Positions 22,693-39,725 of a DNA stretch of 64,000 nucleotides are shown here, in pieces (the stretch's first letter is position 1; the number at the start of each line of letters is the position of its first letter). This stretch comes from Nematostella vectensis (lineage: Eukaryota > Cnidaria > Anthozoa > Actiniaria > Edwardsiidae), in the NCBI RefSeq assembly GCF_932526225.1, contig NC_064036.1:11463181-11527180 (forward strand). Reading direction: 5' to 3'. Position numbers and translations under genes: made by a program. Below the pieces are notes generated by a model that made no database searches, had not been told where the DNA came from, and worked only from the letters and a program-made list of their open reading frames with translations.

Positions 22693-22855
22693 GCAGGGGC
22701 GAATCCAGGATCTCCAAAAAGGAGATCAAAGCAAAAGTTTCAAGAAAGGCTCTTCCGTGGATTTCCTTATATTTCTTGCTATTTTAAGGCAAATATCTGA
22801 AAATAGGGGGGGGGGGGGGTAGGCGCGCCCGGGCAACCCCTAGATCTGCCCCTGC
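22693..22855. mobile_element. Small MITE with GCAGGGGC ends
   Basis: The left end GCAGGGGCGAATCCAGGATCT is mirrored by AGATCTGCCCCTGC. It has a poly-G centre, is 163 bp long and has AAT on both flanks. Confidence 0.65.
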
Positions 22856-23237
22856 AATGGGCTCCAAAAATATACTTTGGAAATCATCTTATCATCCGTA
22901 TCGAAAAACAGTAAAATAACAAAGCACAAAGCCCTCTATAAGAATACCACCCTCCCTCAGCCCCCCCTTTTTTTTAAGAATCCCTAAATTGACGTTTGTA
23001 CTTGCCTTAGCAAATCCTGAAAACCTCCTGATCACAATCCTTGCATTCATATTCTTAAAACCTTGACTAAGTCAATGCAAAACGCTGATAAAAATATGTT
23101 ACTTGATAAGAAATATGCATTAGATGCAAAAGAAAATCTCCACATACAGGTATTCACAATAATAACCCTTTTTACGAATGAAAAGATTAAAGAAAACTAT
23201 GAAGCAACTAATAGCGTAATTGTAAAGGTTGCGGGAG

Positions 23238-26200
23238 CTAGTCACACTTGACTTTCTTTCTTTCTGGTTCACTGTTTTCCTCTAATTGAGCCTTTAAGTG
23301 TAGCTCCTCAGCAGCACTGAATCTCCTATCCTTTACAACATCATCAAGACCCTATGAAGAGAGGCGTATAAAACTAAGTTAGAACATAGACAAGATAATT
23401 GTGGCATAAAATACGGGGGGGGGAGGGGGGGGGGCTCCAGAAAAGAAGACGGGGGTGATCGTCACATCTTTTAGGGTATAAAATTCTACCAACTGCTATC
23501 TCTTAGGGTGTGTTGAAGGATTTTCCTGATTTTGCTATGTCTTAGGGTATAATAGCCGAGCAACTCCTTTCCTAAGGGAGTGTTTAACATTTTTTTTTTA
23601 TTCTGTTATCTCTTAGGGTTTAAAATTCCTATGACCACACCCGATTTGCTATCTCTTAGGGGTAACAATTTCTGTTTCACACCCTAAGTGCCATCCCTTA
23701 GGGTTAAAATCGACTTTGCCGACAATTACCCCTTGTCTGTTTATATCTGAGTCCCCCTTCGGGCATAGACAAAATAATGTAGTTAATTTCTAAGAATATC
23801 AGTGTATAATTGTTTGCAGACCACAGCTTACATCTTGCCATAAGTAGTTTTCTAAAATTATAAGGAAATGCTTTTAAGAGAAGGCTCTACTGTACTTACC
23901 TCTCCAAAGTAGGAAAGTAAAGGTGATATCTCACAGACAACAGGTGCAGATTGTGTCCTAATTATAAAGTAAATAAGTTTTAACAAATACTCCATGAGCA
24001 CATAAAAATTGATAGTTTTTTTTTTTCGGATTCTTCCAGCACAGTAAAGACTTATGCTATCCCACTGATACATATTTAAATTTATTCACATACAGTGGAC
24101 CAAAAATGAACACAGACTAAAGCCCCTGTATAAACAGAACAAATCATATGTCCCAACTAATCCTGTTTATGGAAGTTCTACTACAATTAAGTGGTGGAAT
24201 TAGACTTTTAGATCAGTCCTGTTTATGAAAGCAGTCTTGTCTCAGCAATTAATAGTTACAGTACATGTTAATAAGAACACTTTTGTTATGAATTTACCGT
24301 GCTACTGCTGGGACTACTACCCCGTCACTATCAACAAATTTCCCGCCAGCAGCAATAATGTGACGATAGTGAAGGTCAATTGTCATCTGTCTTGCCGTCT
24401 CAGGCGACTCCTTAGCTGACCCTGGTGCATTCTTTAGTGGGGAAAACTCATCTTCCCGCAGGACTTCCAGCACTGCAAGATTTCTAAAGAAACACCAGAG
24501 ACCATTTGAAAGGGAATATATGAGATACTGTACAGGGGGATTGCTTAAGAGAGATTGACAACCATTGGGGAATGATGACACAATACTGTAAAATTGGCAA
24601 AAAGAGTTAGTTTTAAAGTTAGGGTTTTTTATATAAGGGAGCCTTATTGTCTTACGTTAGACACCTTTTGGTTGACAGAGTCAGTTATGCAAGCTTTTTC
24701 TAATATACACTTGATACTTACTCTGTAAAGCCGAAGACATCAAAAACAAACTTTTCTAGCTTTATCCCGTTTGGAGTTACAGGTGTTACTCTGAAATAAA
24801 ATCCAAAAGCTCATATGGAGGTGAGAAGAAAATGGGTAAGTAAGAAAAAGACCTTCTTACATCTTGCCAGAATCATCTACATGAGGGATTTTCTTCTTTG
24901 CGATGTGGAATGGCAGCTCATTCTCATGCTCCCTAGTAATGAGACATAAAGGTTTAGTTGTGGAAATTAAAGAATATCAATCACCCACTCCTTTTGTTGT
25001 TGTTTATTATTGAAAATACAGCAGTTTATTCACAAGGAAACTTCAAAATAACAATATAGGAATGAAGTCTGATACTGTATGTTATTGACTATACTTGAAA
25101 AATATCTTGGATACTCGCTTGAATTACATAGACGATGGAAATGGGTTCTTTGTGTGACTCACCATAGAGCGGGAGCATAAAATGGCGGCGCGATTGGCCT
25201 TCTTTAAACAAAAAAATAATGATCCTCTCCATAGCCTATAATACACTCACCTGCAAATAGCTTCCAGAAATTTAAAAGTGAAGAAATGATTTGCAATGTT
25301 CCCAGCTCTAAAGGTCAGTTTACCATCTGCATCTCTTTTTTCTGCTGCATTGTTTGAAATTTCACTGTATTCTACAACCTGAAATAAAAATAAGACCATA
25401 TCATATAACATATGTACGAAGCACAGCATGGATTAAACAATTTCTCTTCCAAGAATAAAAAAAAACACCTTTATCAGAAAACAAAAGGAAAGACAAGAGA
25501 CTGATGAGTGTGAATACCAGGTGCTTCTGAGGGACTGATGTCATGACAAACAAAACAGGAAACAATCATGCAAGAGAAAAAAAAATGATAAAAATACACC
25601 CTGGGTACCGGGCACCCACTCTTGGTTTAGTTTTAACTTGATGCCTGGGGCCCCCAACAATGAGCATTATGTTTTCTTTCAGATTTCATCTGAGCTAGCT
25701 CTTTAATGTTTCTTACCTCGTACTTGCCGTCACATAGACATACAACACCAACAGCCTCAGTAGGGATGGTCTTCTCCACAACCTGTTGGTGGCATAATGT
25801 GCCTTTTAGAAGCTGGAGGGGAGGTGAAAATACATTTTGGGGGAAAGGATTAAGAAGGGACACACTTTTTATAAGCTTACATCAGGGAAAGGGTGACTGT
25901 AATAGTTTGGTTTTAATAAAATGTTTATTTATTGGATTATCAATGTTTTTTTTATTGGATTACAGGTGATTCACTCTTACAAAGAGGTCTGGTCCCAATT
26001 ATTTCTACTGGCTAACAAAGCAACAGGGATATTTAAGCAAGATACTAGATTCAAAGAAACTCACTTAGTATGTAGCTGAGAATGCTAATAATGTTGTGTT
26101 GCTGTGTTATTGTTCGTGACTCCTCTTACCTTTGCACCACAGTCAGCACCTTTACCAATACAAAATCCTATAAACACTGGGTCTGCCATCTTGACAAGAA

Positions 26201-27622
26201 TATTATCAACACCATAGACGTGGATGTATTCCACTCCTCTCTTCTCCATATCCTCCAGTATTTTATGGGTTAAAAGTGCAGCATAGAGCCCACCATTACC
26301 ATCAGGCGCTCTCGCAAGCTTTCCTTTGTCTGCAAGAATTATTTTGCCCTCAAATGACATGCAGGGAATAGTGTTTTGTTCAAAGACAACAAAGTTTTCT
26401 TTGTCTAGTCCAAAGTAGTCATTGTCACTGAAGAACTTTGATGTGCTTTCCTTTGTGTGTTCACTCGTCATCAAATACCTAAAAAAGGGAATACAAACTT
26501 GGCACTTGCAACTGTACAGTGCAGTACATACATAGGCACTCTCACAAAAGGTGTGGTAGGATAGTTGTCTGCTTACAAGAATATGTCATAGTACCCCAAA
26601 TGCCACCTCCTAGTAAGCACACAACTCTGAATACCCCCCCCCCCCCCTGAAGGCGTAGTAAAATATTCAGTTAGCACAGCTCCCAGATAAGTGCCGCCTT
26701 GAAAAAATACTGACACACACTGAGCTATTTGTTGCAGTTGTTCTTGGGTTCTTGTTACTGTTTAGTTATTTAGTTTGACTTTTTGGTAAATTTCAAAAAT
26801 GTGAAAACATGACTTTTATTGATATACCATATTTACTCGAATAAGAGTAAAAAAAATTTAATAAGCGCCAGTGCGAGGTGCCAGTGGGGGGGGGGGGGGT
26901 CATTTCTTCCATTTCTTTAAAATAATCTAGAATTTTAAAACTCTTGACAGGAGTAAGGTCTCTCTCTTTTAACCAGCCTGACGTGTGAATTGCGACCATG
27001 ACAACTACTTTTTAAAAGTTTAGATAGTCATTCAATGTACTAACAATAAAGCTGACAATCTGTGCTATCGATGCAAACAAAATTTGAATATAAATCAGTG
27101 GCAACGTGTAATGTATGCATTTTGATATCTTATAACCTACCACGGAACGATGCATTTTTTTCCAGATTTCTTCGCGGCCAGCTCTTCAACCTTTCGTATC
27201 CTCTCGGCCTGTAGCTGGTACAATGTTTTACCAGAAGGCAGGCCAACATTGTACATCCCTTTTGGGTAACTGACCCCCAGTCGAGTGCCCTGTCCTCCAG
27301 CGAGTAACAACACAGCAACTTTGCTTTCTCCGATCTCTTGTAAACCCTTCTCTTCCCACACTTTGAGGTTATTTCCAGCGCGTGCCACGCTTCCGAAGTG
27401 TTCTGGGGGAATTGGCTTGATTCTCTCGTCCTTTTTCTCTCCACGGTGGTTTTCGGCATCTTCGGTCGCCACTGTGAACGACCGATTCGTTTTAGCATAG
27501 TCGATGCCTTTAAGCTCATCGTAGAATTTCTTTTGTTGGTTTTCGTCTAACTCATTCCAGAATTTCAACAGTTGTTCTTGCCCATGTTCTTTAAGATCTT
27601 TCCGGAGCTTTTCAATATCCAT
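23238..27622 (-). CDS. UAP1: UDP-N-acetylglucosamine pyrophosphorylase
   Basis: Makes UDP-GlcNAc from UTP and GlcNAc-1-phosphate in the cytosol, the donor for N-glycans, GPI anchors, O-GlcNAc and chitin. Exons (minus strand, in order): 27141-27622, 26130-26478, 25717-25782, 25251-25378, 24861-24932, 24722-24790, 24298-24483, 23900-23957, 23238-23351; all phases agree. The product is 507 residues, against 505-522 in human. The nucleotide-binding signature [10 protein letters not shown] is at residues 107-116 and PKGM at 120-123. Later come [44 protein letters not shown] and [16 protein letters not shown]. The start ATG is the first of the frame and gives the normal N-terminus. The C-terminal end ([10 protein letters not shown]) is basic and unlike the human end. 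The loop before [12 protein letters not shown] is shorter than in human; no extra exon is visible in that intron. Confidence 0.97.
23430..23765. mobile_element. MITE, GACGGGGGTGATCGTC family, copy 2
   Basis: It starts in a G run followed by CTCCAGAAAAGAAGACGGGG and ends TCTGAGTCCCCCTTCGGGC. It contains at least five ATCTCTTAGGGT-type motifs. It lies in the last UAP1 intron. Confidence 0.65.
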
Positions 27623-29121
27623 TTTGGAGAGAAATCTAAGGTGAGAAAACGGTTTCTCCTCTATAAATTGTTTTGAGTAAAACAGGAAACTGGTTTGATG
27701 GGGATGACCGGCGCGTGATCGAAATCTAAACTCTCTTTATGTCATTTTCCCGAGAAGCCACGTGTAAAACGTCAACTAGGGGGAGGGGGAGGGTAGAAAA
27801 TTTAGCGCTCCAAAAAAGTCCTACCGCTTTTATACTTGTACCTATACTGTTTCTTCAAACAAGAAAGAAGGAATGATTATTTTTCTCGTGTGACAAGAAA
27901 AACAATTCATTAGTGCAAATCCGGTTCCGTTGTTGTAGATTCGTGGCTTCAAAGGCAATTCGTTAATGCGGAATAAAAACAAGCGTTTCCGCAAAGGAAG
28001 GGCAAAGAGCTGCTATTTCGCAATCAGACTGGACTCCACAAAGATAAAAAGGACAAGAGCTCGACAAAAGCTATCATTGCACTAGCCACACAGTAATACC
28101 TTTAAAATAAATAACAGTGACGCTATACGATTAAAAATGCTTGCCAATCACAACCGAACTTTTTAAACAAGCGCAAAACCTTTTTTTTTTTTCTTTTTTA
28201 CCTGACATCGCTTTTCTTGGCAAAGATACTTGGGTGCTCTTTGATGACGTTCGTCATATTGTGTTTCGTTTGTTGAGTGAACTGGATTACTAGGGCTTTA
28301 GTCTCGCTCGTGTTGGAAGTCGAATCGCTATAGTTTAGGAATGTTTACGCTACTGCAATATTATGAGTGGTGTTTTTCATTGGACTGTCATGATATTGTC
28401 CCAGTTGTAGCCCGAGTTACTCACGATCACATGATATCGTATCGTCACGTCATGCCCGTAGCACGCGGGCAATATAAGCACCTTACTAAATACATACTGC
28501 GTATCAAAGCAGAGTCCTGAATACATGTAATATCACACAATTTGCCGCGACGCTCGTCGCGACAGGCTGAACATCACTGGGCGAGAAAAGTTTGGAGGCC
28601 CTGGTACCCAGGGTAGACCTACACTGGGCATTTCGCCTAATAGTGTTCATAACAAATAGATCGTAAGTAAGTTCACGTGAATCGTGGTCCACCTGTGGCG
28701 GCAAACCACGCCGCACAAAACTTCTTAAAATAGTAAAAGGCGAACATCTCTGAAATCGAGACGCGGGAGTCATTAAATATTCACCAGTTAAACTAGCGCT
28801 TTGCATTATGAAAAACAATAAATAAGCATGTGCTTTAGTAGTATTAGTAGTATTTTATTTATCGTCATTTGTATATTTTTTAACATTTCCGACACACCAT
28901 GTTATGCAATCTGCAAAATACGCCACAGACGCTAAGGCCTACCCTTATACTGTAGCCTGCATAGAGGGAAAAAAACCGCCCCTCAGGCCCCGCTCGCTCC
29001 GCCGATTTTTTTCTCTCGTCCACGAGGCCCCTTCCGTTCCCTCTCGAACTGAGGCCGTTTTCATTTCAGCTCCCGGCATGCCTTGCGCTGTGACGTACGA
29101 CGATAACAAAATAAAGCCAAC
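27623..29121. other. Divergent promoter region between UAP1 and YIPF3
   Basis: 1.5 kb between two opposed start codons. No gene is seen. Around 28540-28625 lies half of a foldback element (GCCCTGGTACCCAGGGTA end), related to 47434-47567. Sequence just upstream of YIPF3 (28960-29120) is richer in G+C than the flanks and lacks a TATA box, consistent with a housekeeping promoter. Confidence 0.55.
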
Positions 29122-33030
<3,909 letters not shown>

Positions 33031-34498
33031 AGTGAGCAGAATTACTAATTGTCACTTTATTTAATTCTGCAGCATTGATAGTCACTCAGGCATTTGCAAT
33101 GTGAGCAATACAGAAGTCACAAAGATATGATTATTTGAGGCTATAGACAACCTAGATGGTTTGCTTGGGTGTGATCGAAAGAAGGAAAAATCAACACATT
33201 GCAACAATTTTTAACCCTTTATATTAGCAAAGAATGAAGAAAGACATTTAGCTCTTTATTCAGAGTAAAAAAAAACTCTTCGAACCAGTGCCGATTTATT
33301 CACCTGCATTCTAATTTTCAGTGGTGGGGGGTAGAGAAGGGGAAAGGGATTTGAAAACTGTTTAGTTAGGTCTATAGATAGCAGCCTTGTTGTTAGCCCA
33401 ATTTAGTTACTTGTAGCTAACAGTATGAAAATAGGAGCTATTGGTGTTATGGCTCGGTCCACAAATATATTTTATTTTAAAATCATAGAAAAAAGTAAGA
33501 CATTAGAACTAAAGAACAATAGACTGTCTTGTGTTTCTAGCTATGTGGTTTTATGTACTTAATAATATTCGGATTTTAAGTAGTTTGTTTCGCTAATTCT
33601 GATTTATTTTATTGTTACGAAAACCATAGGAGCTTCAGAAAGATCTGAGTAATTGCTAGAAATTTGTGTATATGGGGGGCTTTCCTGGATTTCATTGAAT
33701 TGTATGTCTTAAATGGATTCAAACAATACGGTTACAAATAAAGCAGATAAATTACTCTCGATGACCTTTAGTAAAGATATTCAAGGCAGGTTGCAAAAAA
33801 CTCAACTTAGTCTTGAGCCGGGGGCTTTGTTCTCTGAGAGACAGTCGATGGCCCTTGCTCTCCCCCCTTCTCTCCCGATCCCTACGCAGTTGCCCCAACT
33901 CTGTCATGAAAACCAAGCACTATAAGGAAGGTTGACGATGGCGTAGATGACACGTAAATACAGAGTGAAGCTAATTTAAAACGCTGATATTTTTGCATTT
34001 GCCTTTTCCAGGCGTCTTGACATTCGTGCAAAATTAGCGAAAACCGAACAACAGCAAGGACCAGCCTCAGCAGGAGCTGGCGTTGGGAGCATGTGCCCCC
34101 CCCCCCCAAAAAAAAAAAATAAATAAATAAATAAATACATAAAATCCCCCCCCCCCCCCCCCGATATTTAGAGGCCTGCATGCTACGGCACTTAGGGTGC
34201 AAAACGATACGTGCCGAAAATCTCCCGCGCAGAAATTTTCATTTATCGTAGCTCGAGTCATTCAAGGGTTTTTTTAGGTCATCTAGGAAATCAAACTCCA
34301 TATGCAGCAGGAGAGAAAATCGATAGAACGACCTTTTAGCGCCGCTAGACCCAGGCTTCAGCTTCGCTTCGATTGAGTAACACTGGTAATCATTTGACCT
34401 TTTATGGTCAAATCCAAGATGGCGGCTAATTGTAATGCCCAAATAAGGCACGCACGGAGTTCTCGAAGGTATAAAAACGCAGCGTTTGCCGAGAGAAG
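33031..34498. other. Intergenic region between YIPF3 and GTF2A2
   Basis: AT-rich, with no gene recognised. 34096-34165 is a poly-C / poly-A / (AAAT)n / poly-C block that looks like the middle of a decayed G-run MITE. A short open frame at 33713-33925 has no family features. Confidence 0.55.
34470..34476 (+). promoter_or_regulatory. TATA box of GTF2A2
   Basis: TATAAAA lies 29 bp before the start codon, with GC-richer flanks. If it directs initiation at the usual 25-30 bp, the 5' untranslated region is only a few bases long or transcription starts near the ATG. Confidence 0.5.
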
Positions 34499-36682
34499 AT
34501 GAGTTATCAACTCTATCGGAACACAACGCTAGGAAACAGCCTCCAAGAAAGCTTAGATGAGCTCATACAGGTAAGCATATAGCATTACTGATCGCTGTAT
34601 TTCTTGTGTCTAAAATGCTACATTCAAACTTGAAAACCTTCCAAAATGTGCTTGAAGTGGCCGCATATGTTCCTTTGTTCTGTGTCTTCACGCCAATAAG
34701 CTTACTTCGCAAGTGTTCTCCATATTTTATTTAACTTGTAAAGCAAATGGCTATTTCGATAAGGCTTGCTGCTCCGTACGTTTTCCCACCTAAACATAGG
34801 TCATTTTGATATCCTTTGGTTACAGAAACAAGACTAAAAATAAAAAACTATATCGGCAAAACATTGATACCAAAAGAAGTGAGTAGTGTTTGCTTTGTTC
34901 TCTCCTTATTAAGTTACTATATAATGTTCATGATAACTTGCAAGAGCGGATCCGAATAAGAGTGTCCGGGAATCCGTTTAATACTTTATTCGTTACTTTA
35001 TACAAAAAAGAATGACTTTAGTACTCTAAAATTAGAGTGGATATCAGATTTCACACAATGCATCCCCCTCCTCTATCAGCCTCTGACAGCAATATAGAAC
35101 TTGTTTATACCATCATTTTTATCAGCTATTTCTTTGAAGCTAGAGCAGAAAGGATATGAAAATTACTCTGTTATTAATTTGTATGGTATTATAATCTAAA
35201 TCATCCATATTTTTTGCATTGTGCAGCTCCTATTAATAGTTTGCTTTAAGGTGCACCCAATTTGATAATAATAGTAATGACACTTATTCCAGAATCTTAT
35301 TCCATCATTAAACCTGGTGATTTGTCAATTAAAGTACTTTTTTTGGCCATCAAAGAGTGTGTCAAAGATGGTGTCACACCCCTAATGTCTTGTGAACAAT
35401 AAATAGCATTAAAACCTGGTTTCCATATACAGTAACCCTAACAGTAGTAAGGGACGTAACAGTTACAGTATCTAGGGTTTGCCCCCGAGGTGAGCACACG
35501 ACTTGTAAAGGTTTTAGGTAATGATCTTTTGTTTACGGGTTGCAGAATTCTGAAGTAGTCAATTGTAGGTAATGAAGTTTTTGCAGACAACTGTTACAAC
35601 TATATAGAAACCAGGGTTATATCTCAAGGTGTTTATTTTGTTCCTTATGATTCCATAATTTTCAGTCTCAACAGATAAGTCCTCAACTGGCTCTACAAGT
35701 GCTTCTTCACTTTGACAAAGCAATCAACCATGCTCTATCAAATAAAGTAAAAAACAAGATCACCTTCAAGGTTTGTACATAGCAATCTTTTTTTGAAGTA
35801 AACTATGTAGGTAAAGCTCAAAAGCAATCCAGACTTTATTCATACGTTAGAGGTGAGATTGTTTATTTGTATGGGCCAGCCATTCTCTTAGTCTTAATGT
35901 ACATGTTTTTCTTAACAGGGTCACCTGAACACTTACAGATTCTGTGACAATGTGTGGACATTTGTTTTAGAAAATGTTGACTTCCGAGATGTAGGAGATG
36001 TTGTGAAAGTTGACAAGGTCAAAGTTGTTGCTTGTGATGGCAAAGGTGGGGTTCCTAGCCTATTTCAAGACCATAAATTTTTGTTTGAGTACTACCTTCT
36101 ACCTATTAACTGAGTGCGAAGTCTGTATGGAGAAATACAGTATCAACCTGCATGCCTTTGTGCAAAAAAAGAAAAAAAGATATTTCTCTCAAGCAAGCAA
36201 GGCTAATAAAAGTTTAGTTATGACATATTAGTTATATTTGTTAGTGTTTGTTGCCGAAAATAAACACAAACTTCCGGCATGTGTATGTGTATGAGCAAAT
36301 AAATATGTGCACATATAAGCAAATAAATGAAAGCAGAATCAGTTGAACTAGTTTCATCAAGAGAAGGTTTCATTTGTCGATTTTATGCTAAGTCGATTTT
36401 TAAGAACTTGAGCAATCTGTGAAAAAGCAGTTTGAAAAGGTTTAAATTCATTTCCAAGCCAAACAAATGTTTAAAAATCAAGAGCCTCTAAAAATGCTGT
36501 GCTACTGGCCATGTAGTCCCAACCTAATCTGTGTCACAACGCTCAGTAATTGCCCTGCGCCATTTCTTGGCATTTTGTGAGAAATCATACAGTTTTGTTC
36601 AAATTCGCAAACAAATAATATAATTATGTCTAAACAACCCTTTGTGTTTCCAGGTTCATCAACTTCTGAAGCTACAACATAG
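34499..36682 (+). CDS. GTF2A2: Transcription initiation factor IIA, small (gamma) subunit
   Basis: TFIIA gamma joins the alpha/beta chains, binds TBP and stabilises it on TATA DNA in RNA polymerase II pre-initiation complexes. Exons: 34499-34570, 35666-35770, 35919-36045, 36654-36682; phases agree. The product is 110 residues, against 109 in human. The N-terminus [20 protein letters not shown] is almost identical to the human one, followed by [19 protein letters not shown] (helical part) and [19 protein letters not shown] (beta barrel, TBP contact), ending [14 protein letters not shown]. The final exon encodes only nine residues and the stop. Downstream, AATAAA lies near 37004. It converges with the SNAPC5-like gene. 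Confidence 0.97.
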
Positions 36683-37677
36683 TCACGTTTCCAGGGCAGA
36701 TGAGAAATAAATTAGACAAAAAAATAACATCTTTGTAAAGATTCAGTAACACATTCTTACTCCTTACAAATTGAAATTGTTATACACTCCAGACATCAAG
36801 AGTAAATAAGGCAAATATGAAAGCGTTTGCAAAACCCAAGCCAGATACACATACAAGTTAGTCACAGAAGTGAATGTTTTCTATATTACCCTTTCTGTAC
36901 ATTTTTGTTTGTTAATGTAATATGCTGTCATCTATGTATGTTTGAAAGCTTGTAATTAAAGATACACATCTTTGTATATCAATTATTTTACAGTATTTAT
37001 TAAATAAATACAATATAATTATAATGTCTTGTGCTTTATACTGTTGTAATCATAGTTTGTTGGAAATTACCATCACTTGCCCCTACCCCTAAATTGCCAT
37101 GAGACAAGCCTGTGACATCATTGTATGCTGTGGACAGACTTAACAGTGGAACCTTTTTAAGTGAATTCTAACTCAACGAAAATAAACACCAACAACAAAA
37201 AAAAACACAAAAGGGTTTTTGAGTTATACAAATAATATATACAGTGACAAGATTCATGTAATGGCACATAGTATTCTTACAATATAGGAGTAAAAAAATG
37301 TGGCTTAAATATTATAAATCATGTGATCTCCTACCCTCCCTTACCCTAAGCAGGGTATTTACTTTGTGCCTATCTGTCCTGAACAGGGTCCCGATTTATC
37401 GTGCTTCCACAGGGAAGTAGAATGACATCAAGCCTTTTTATCATAATCCTTTGGCCTAAACAGAATATGATTTTTTTTTGTCCTTAACAGCATATGAAAA
37501 TTGTTTTCTTGTCTTAAATAGGGTATATGTTATTTGAGGTATTCTGTCCTAAACAGGGTCAGGGTTACTGACCCTTGGCGACAACCCTACACCCAAACAG
37601 CTTCCCCCTTCCTTCCACGGGAGAGGGAGCGTGTGATGAGTCCATGGTGCTGACCATTTTAAGGACAGGCATGTCAA
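36683..37677. other. 3' flanks of two convergent genes
   Basis: Contains the GTF2A2 3' untranslated region with candidate polyadenylation signals (ATTAAA near 36955 and AATAAA near 37004) and the opposing SNAPC5-like 3' end. No other gene is seen. Confidence 0.55.
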
Positions 37678-39725
37678 CTACTCCATCTCCTCTTCAATCT
37701 CTTCAACATTTTCAGTCATCTCACACCTGATAGAATGAAAAGGACTCATGTTAGTAAGCTTCTTATAGAAATAGAAACTAATGCTTCAATTTTTGAGACT
37801 ACAAAGTATTTTACTGTAACTCACGTCAAAGAAATGGGCTGTAAATTTTCCAGTGGGGTTTGATTAACTGTAGTAATGTCATCTGTCACAGGCAGATCTG
37901 TTCCAGATTTCTAATGAAGGAAAGAGAGAAAATGTGTCAGTACATTGTAAGTAGAGGAGACTGGTACGAAAATGCGGCAAACTTCAAAGAAGTATGTCCT
38001 CGGCCGTTTCTCGTGTTGTCATGAGTCAATTTTTCAAGTCCAGCCATGTGACCAGAACAACCACAACTTGAGGTTTTTGGCACATTTGCATTATTTCTTG
38101 TTATTCAAAAAACAATCAACTAAATTTCTCGCTACCAAAAATATGTCTCGTTTTAAAATTACCAGAATCTCACATGCTCTAAAACTACATTATTGAAGCT
38201 ATCCATAATTTTATAAAAACAATATCCAAAGAAAATCCACCATTTTAGTCAAACAGTGTCTACTCTCCTAGATAGCCCAGGCAATGGTTTTGCAGCTTGA
38301 TCGTGGCTTGGAATCGTATTCTTAGTAGAGGTAAAACGAGAGGATTGAAGAAGTGAATTTTTTTGTGAAATGTTGCCAATAAAATTGCCTTTAAACTTAG
38401 AACATGTCCTGTAAAATTGCCTTAAAACTTAGAACATGTCTTGTCAATGTATGTCTAATAACGATTTGGGGGTAGGTTTCTTCACGAAATATACAGCTTT
38501 ACTCACCCTACTAAGGAAAGAAACAAGGTTGGAGGTGCCATTTTAGGTAGCACTCAAATCCCGTCGAAATTCACGAGAAAAATGCAACAACTAAAATTTT
38601 TTTATCTTGTAGACCTATGCCAGGGTAAACTTACATTCGACATGTGGAAAAACATCTGAGCTAAACTATTTTCCCTGGCTGCTAGCCACTTTTTAAAACG
38701 AGTAAGCAGCCATAAGCCTCCTTGAACGACGCTGTTGAAAAATTAGTTACGCTGGGCTGAACTGGGAGCAAAGCAAACTATTATTACCCTCACCACAAGG
38801 TGGAAAGCCAGCGAGGCTGTCACGGGCGCATAGTTACCTGTTGTATAAATTAAACTAAAAAAGAGATAACAGATTGCTTACCTTGATCTGAAAACTGATA
38901 GCTCTGAATTTTAGACCGTGAAAAAGTATGAAATCTGTATCAAATGCACCGAATGCTACTCTAGTGTCATGTCTGTATAAGTACAGTATATGGTAAGAGT
39001 AAAAGGTCACTATCATTTCAAAAAAGCATGACAAACAAAGCTGAAGTTTCTAAAACTATTTGTTGTAAGTCGCCACTCTACTACATCAAATATCGTTTAG
39101 AGGGTTACTATTCTTATTAAATGCTATTTATAATTTTATAATCTGCAAAACAAATCTAACCTGTACTTGAGAGCTGAATAGTGTAGCTGTACTTGGATGC
39201 TGTTTTAACAATTCATCAGGAGCAACGGATAGCCCATGTGCAGTCTCGTCTAGGCTGGCTATGCAATGGTTTCCTCCAATCAACACATTGCCACTTGGTA
39301 ATTTAGTAGTTTCGCCTTGGCTTGAAGTATCAGAAAAGCCGTTGGGGGTATTACTATCAGCTTGATTGATATCATTTGAGTTACTACCAGTAGTTATGCC
39401 CCGTTGACTGTGTTGGGATACCATTTCTTTGGGTTGTTGAGTGGACAGTAGCTCCAGTAAAGTCGCTTCTTCGACCTACGGGTATACAAGATTATGAAAA
39501 AATAGGTAAACTATGTTATCTCTTATTCGCCCTATGTACGCCTTTTGGATTTGAACGTCGCGTTCGTAGCAGTATCGTATGTAGAAATTCATGTCTCACG
39601 GTCACAAGAACAATTCAATTTTTACCCACTTTCAATCTGCCTAGCTGTTCGTTCAGTTTGAATTGCATCTTCCGTAGAAACGCTTCTTCTTCCGTCAAAA
39701 GCTGTTGCTTTAGAATACTAGCCAT
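37678..39725 (-). CDS. SNAPC5: snRNA-activating protein complex subunit 5-like
   Basis: SNAPC5 (SNAP19) is a small coiled-coil subunit of the complex that binds the proximal sequence element of snRNA genes for RNA polymerases II and III. Exons (minus strand, in order): 39630-39725, 39161-39475, 37825-37910, 37678-37726; phases agree. The product is 181 residues, against 98 in human. The N-terminal coiled coil LRKMQFKLNEQLGRLK, then VEEATLLELL, resembles the human ...LHDQLNRLKVEELALQ segment, and the acidic end (ENVEEIEEEME) also fits. The middle (about residues 55-135) is a Ser/Thr/Asn-rich insertion absent from human. The first donor is GTGGGT, chosen because it gives RLK|VEEA in frame. The assignment rests on the coiled coil and acidic tail alone. 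Confidence 0.75.

Larger units (their letters stand above)
19584..23237. other. Intergenic region between the channel and UAP1, rich in mobile elements
   Basis: The two genes converge here. 19584-20400 shows no feature I can name. The rest is a patchwork of MITEs and a LINE fragment listed separately. A 33-bp direct repeat (GCCGGAGTAGTCTCTGTAAT...) occurs at 20501-20533 and 21419-21452. Confidence 0.6.

Noticed and set aside
25706-25969. 87-codon plus-strand frame
   Set aside because: Opposite strand of UAP1 exon 25717-25782 and its flanks.
28504-28818. 104-codon minus-strand frame in the UAP1-YIPF3 spacer
   Set aside because: Overlaps half a foldback element, with no family features or splice support.
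34067-34261. Glycine-rich minus-strand frame
   Set aside because: Made by the poly-C blocks at 34096-34165.
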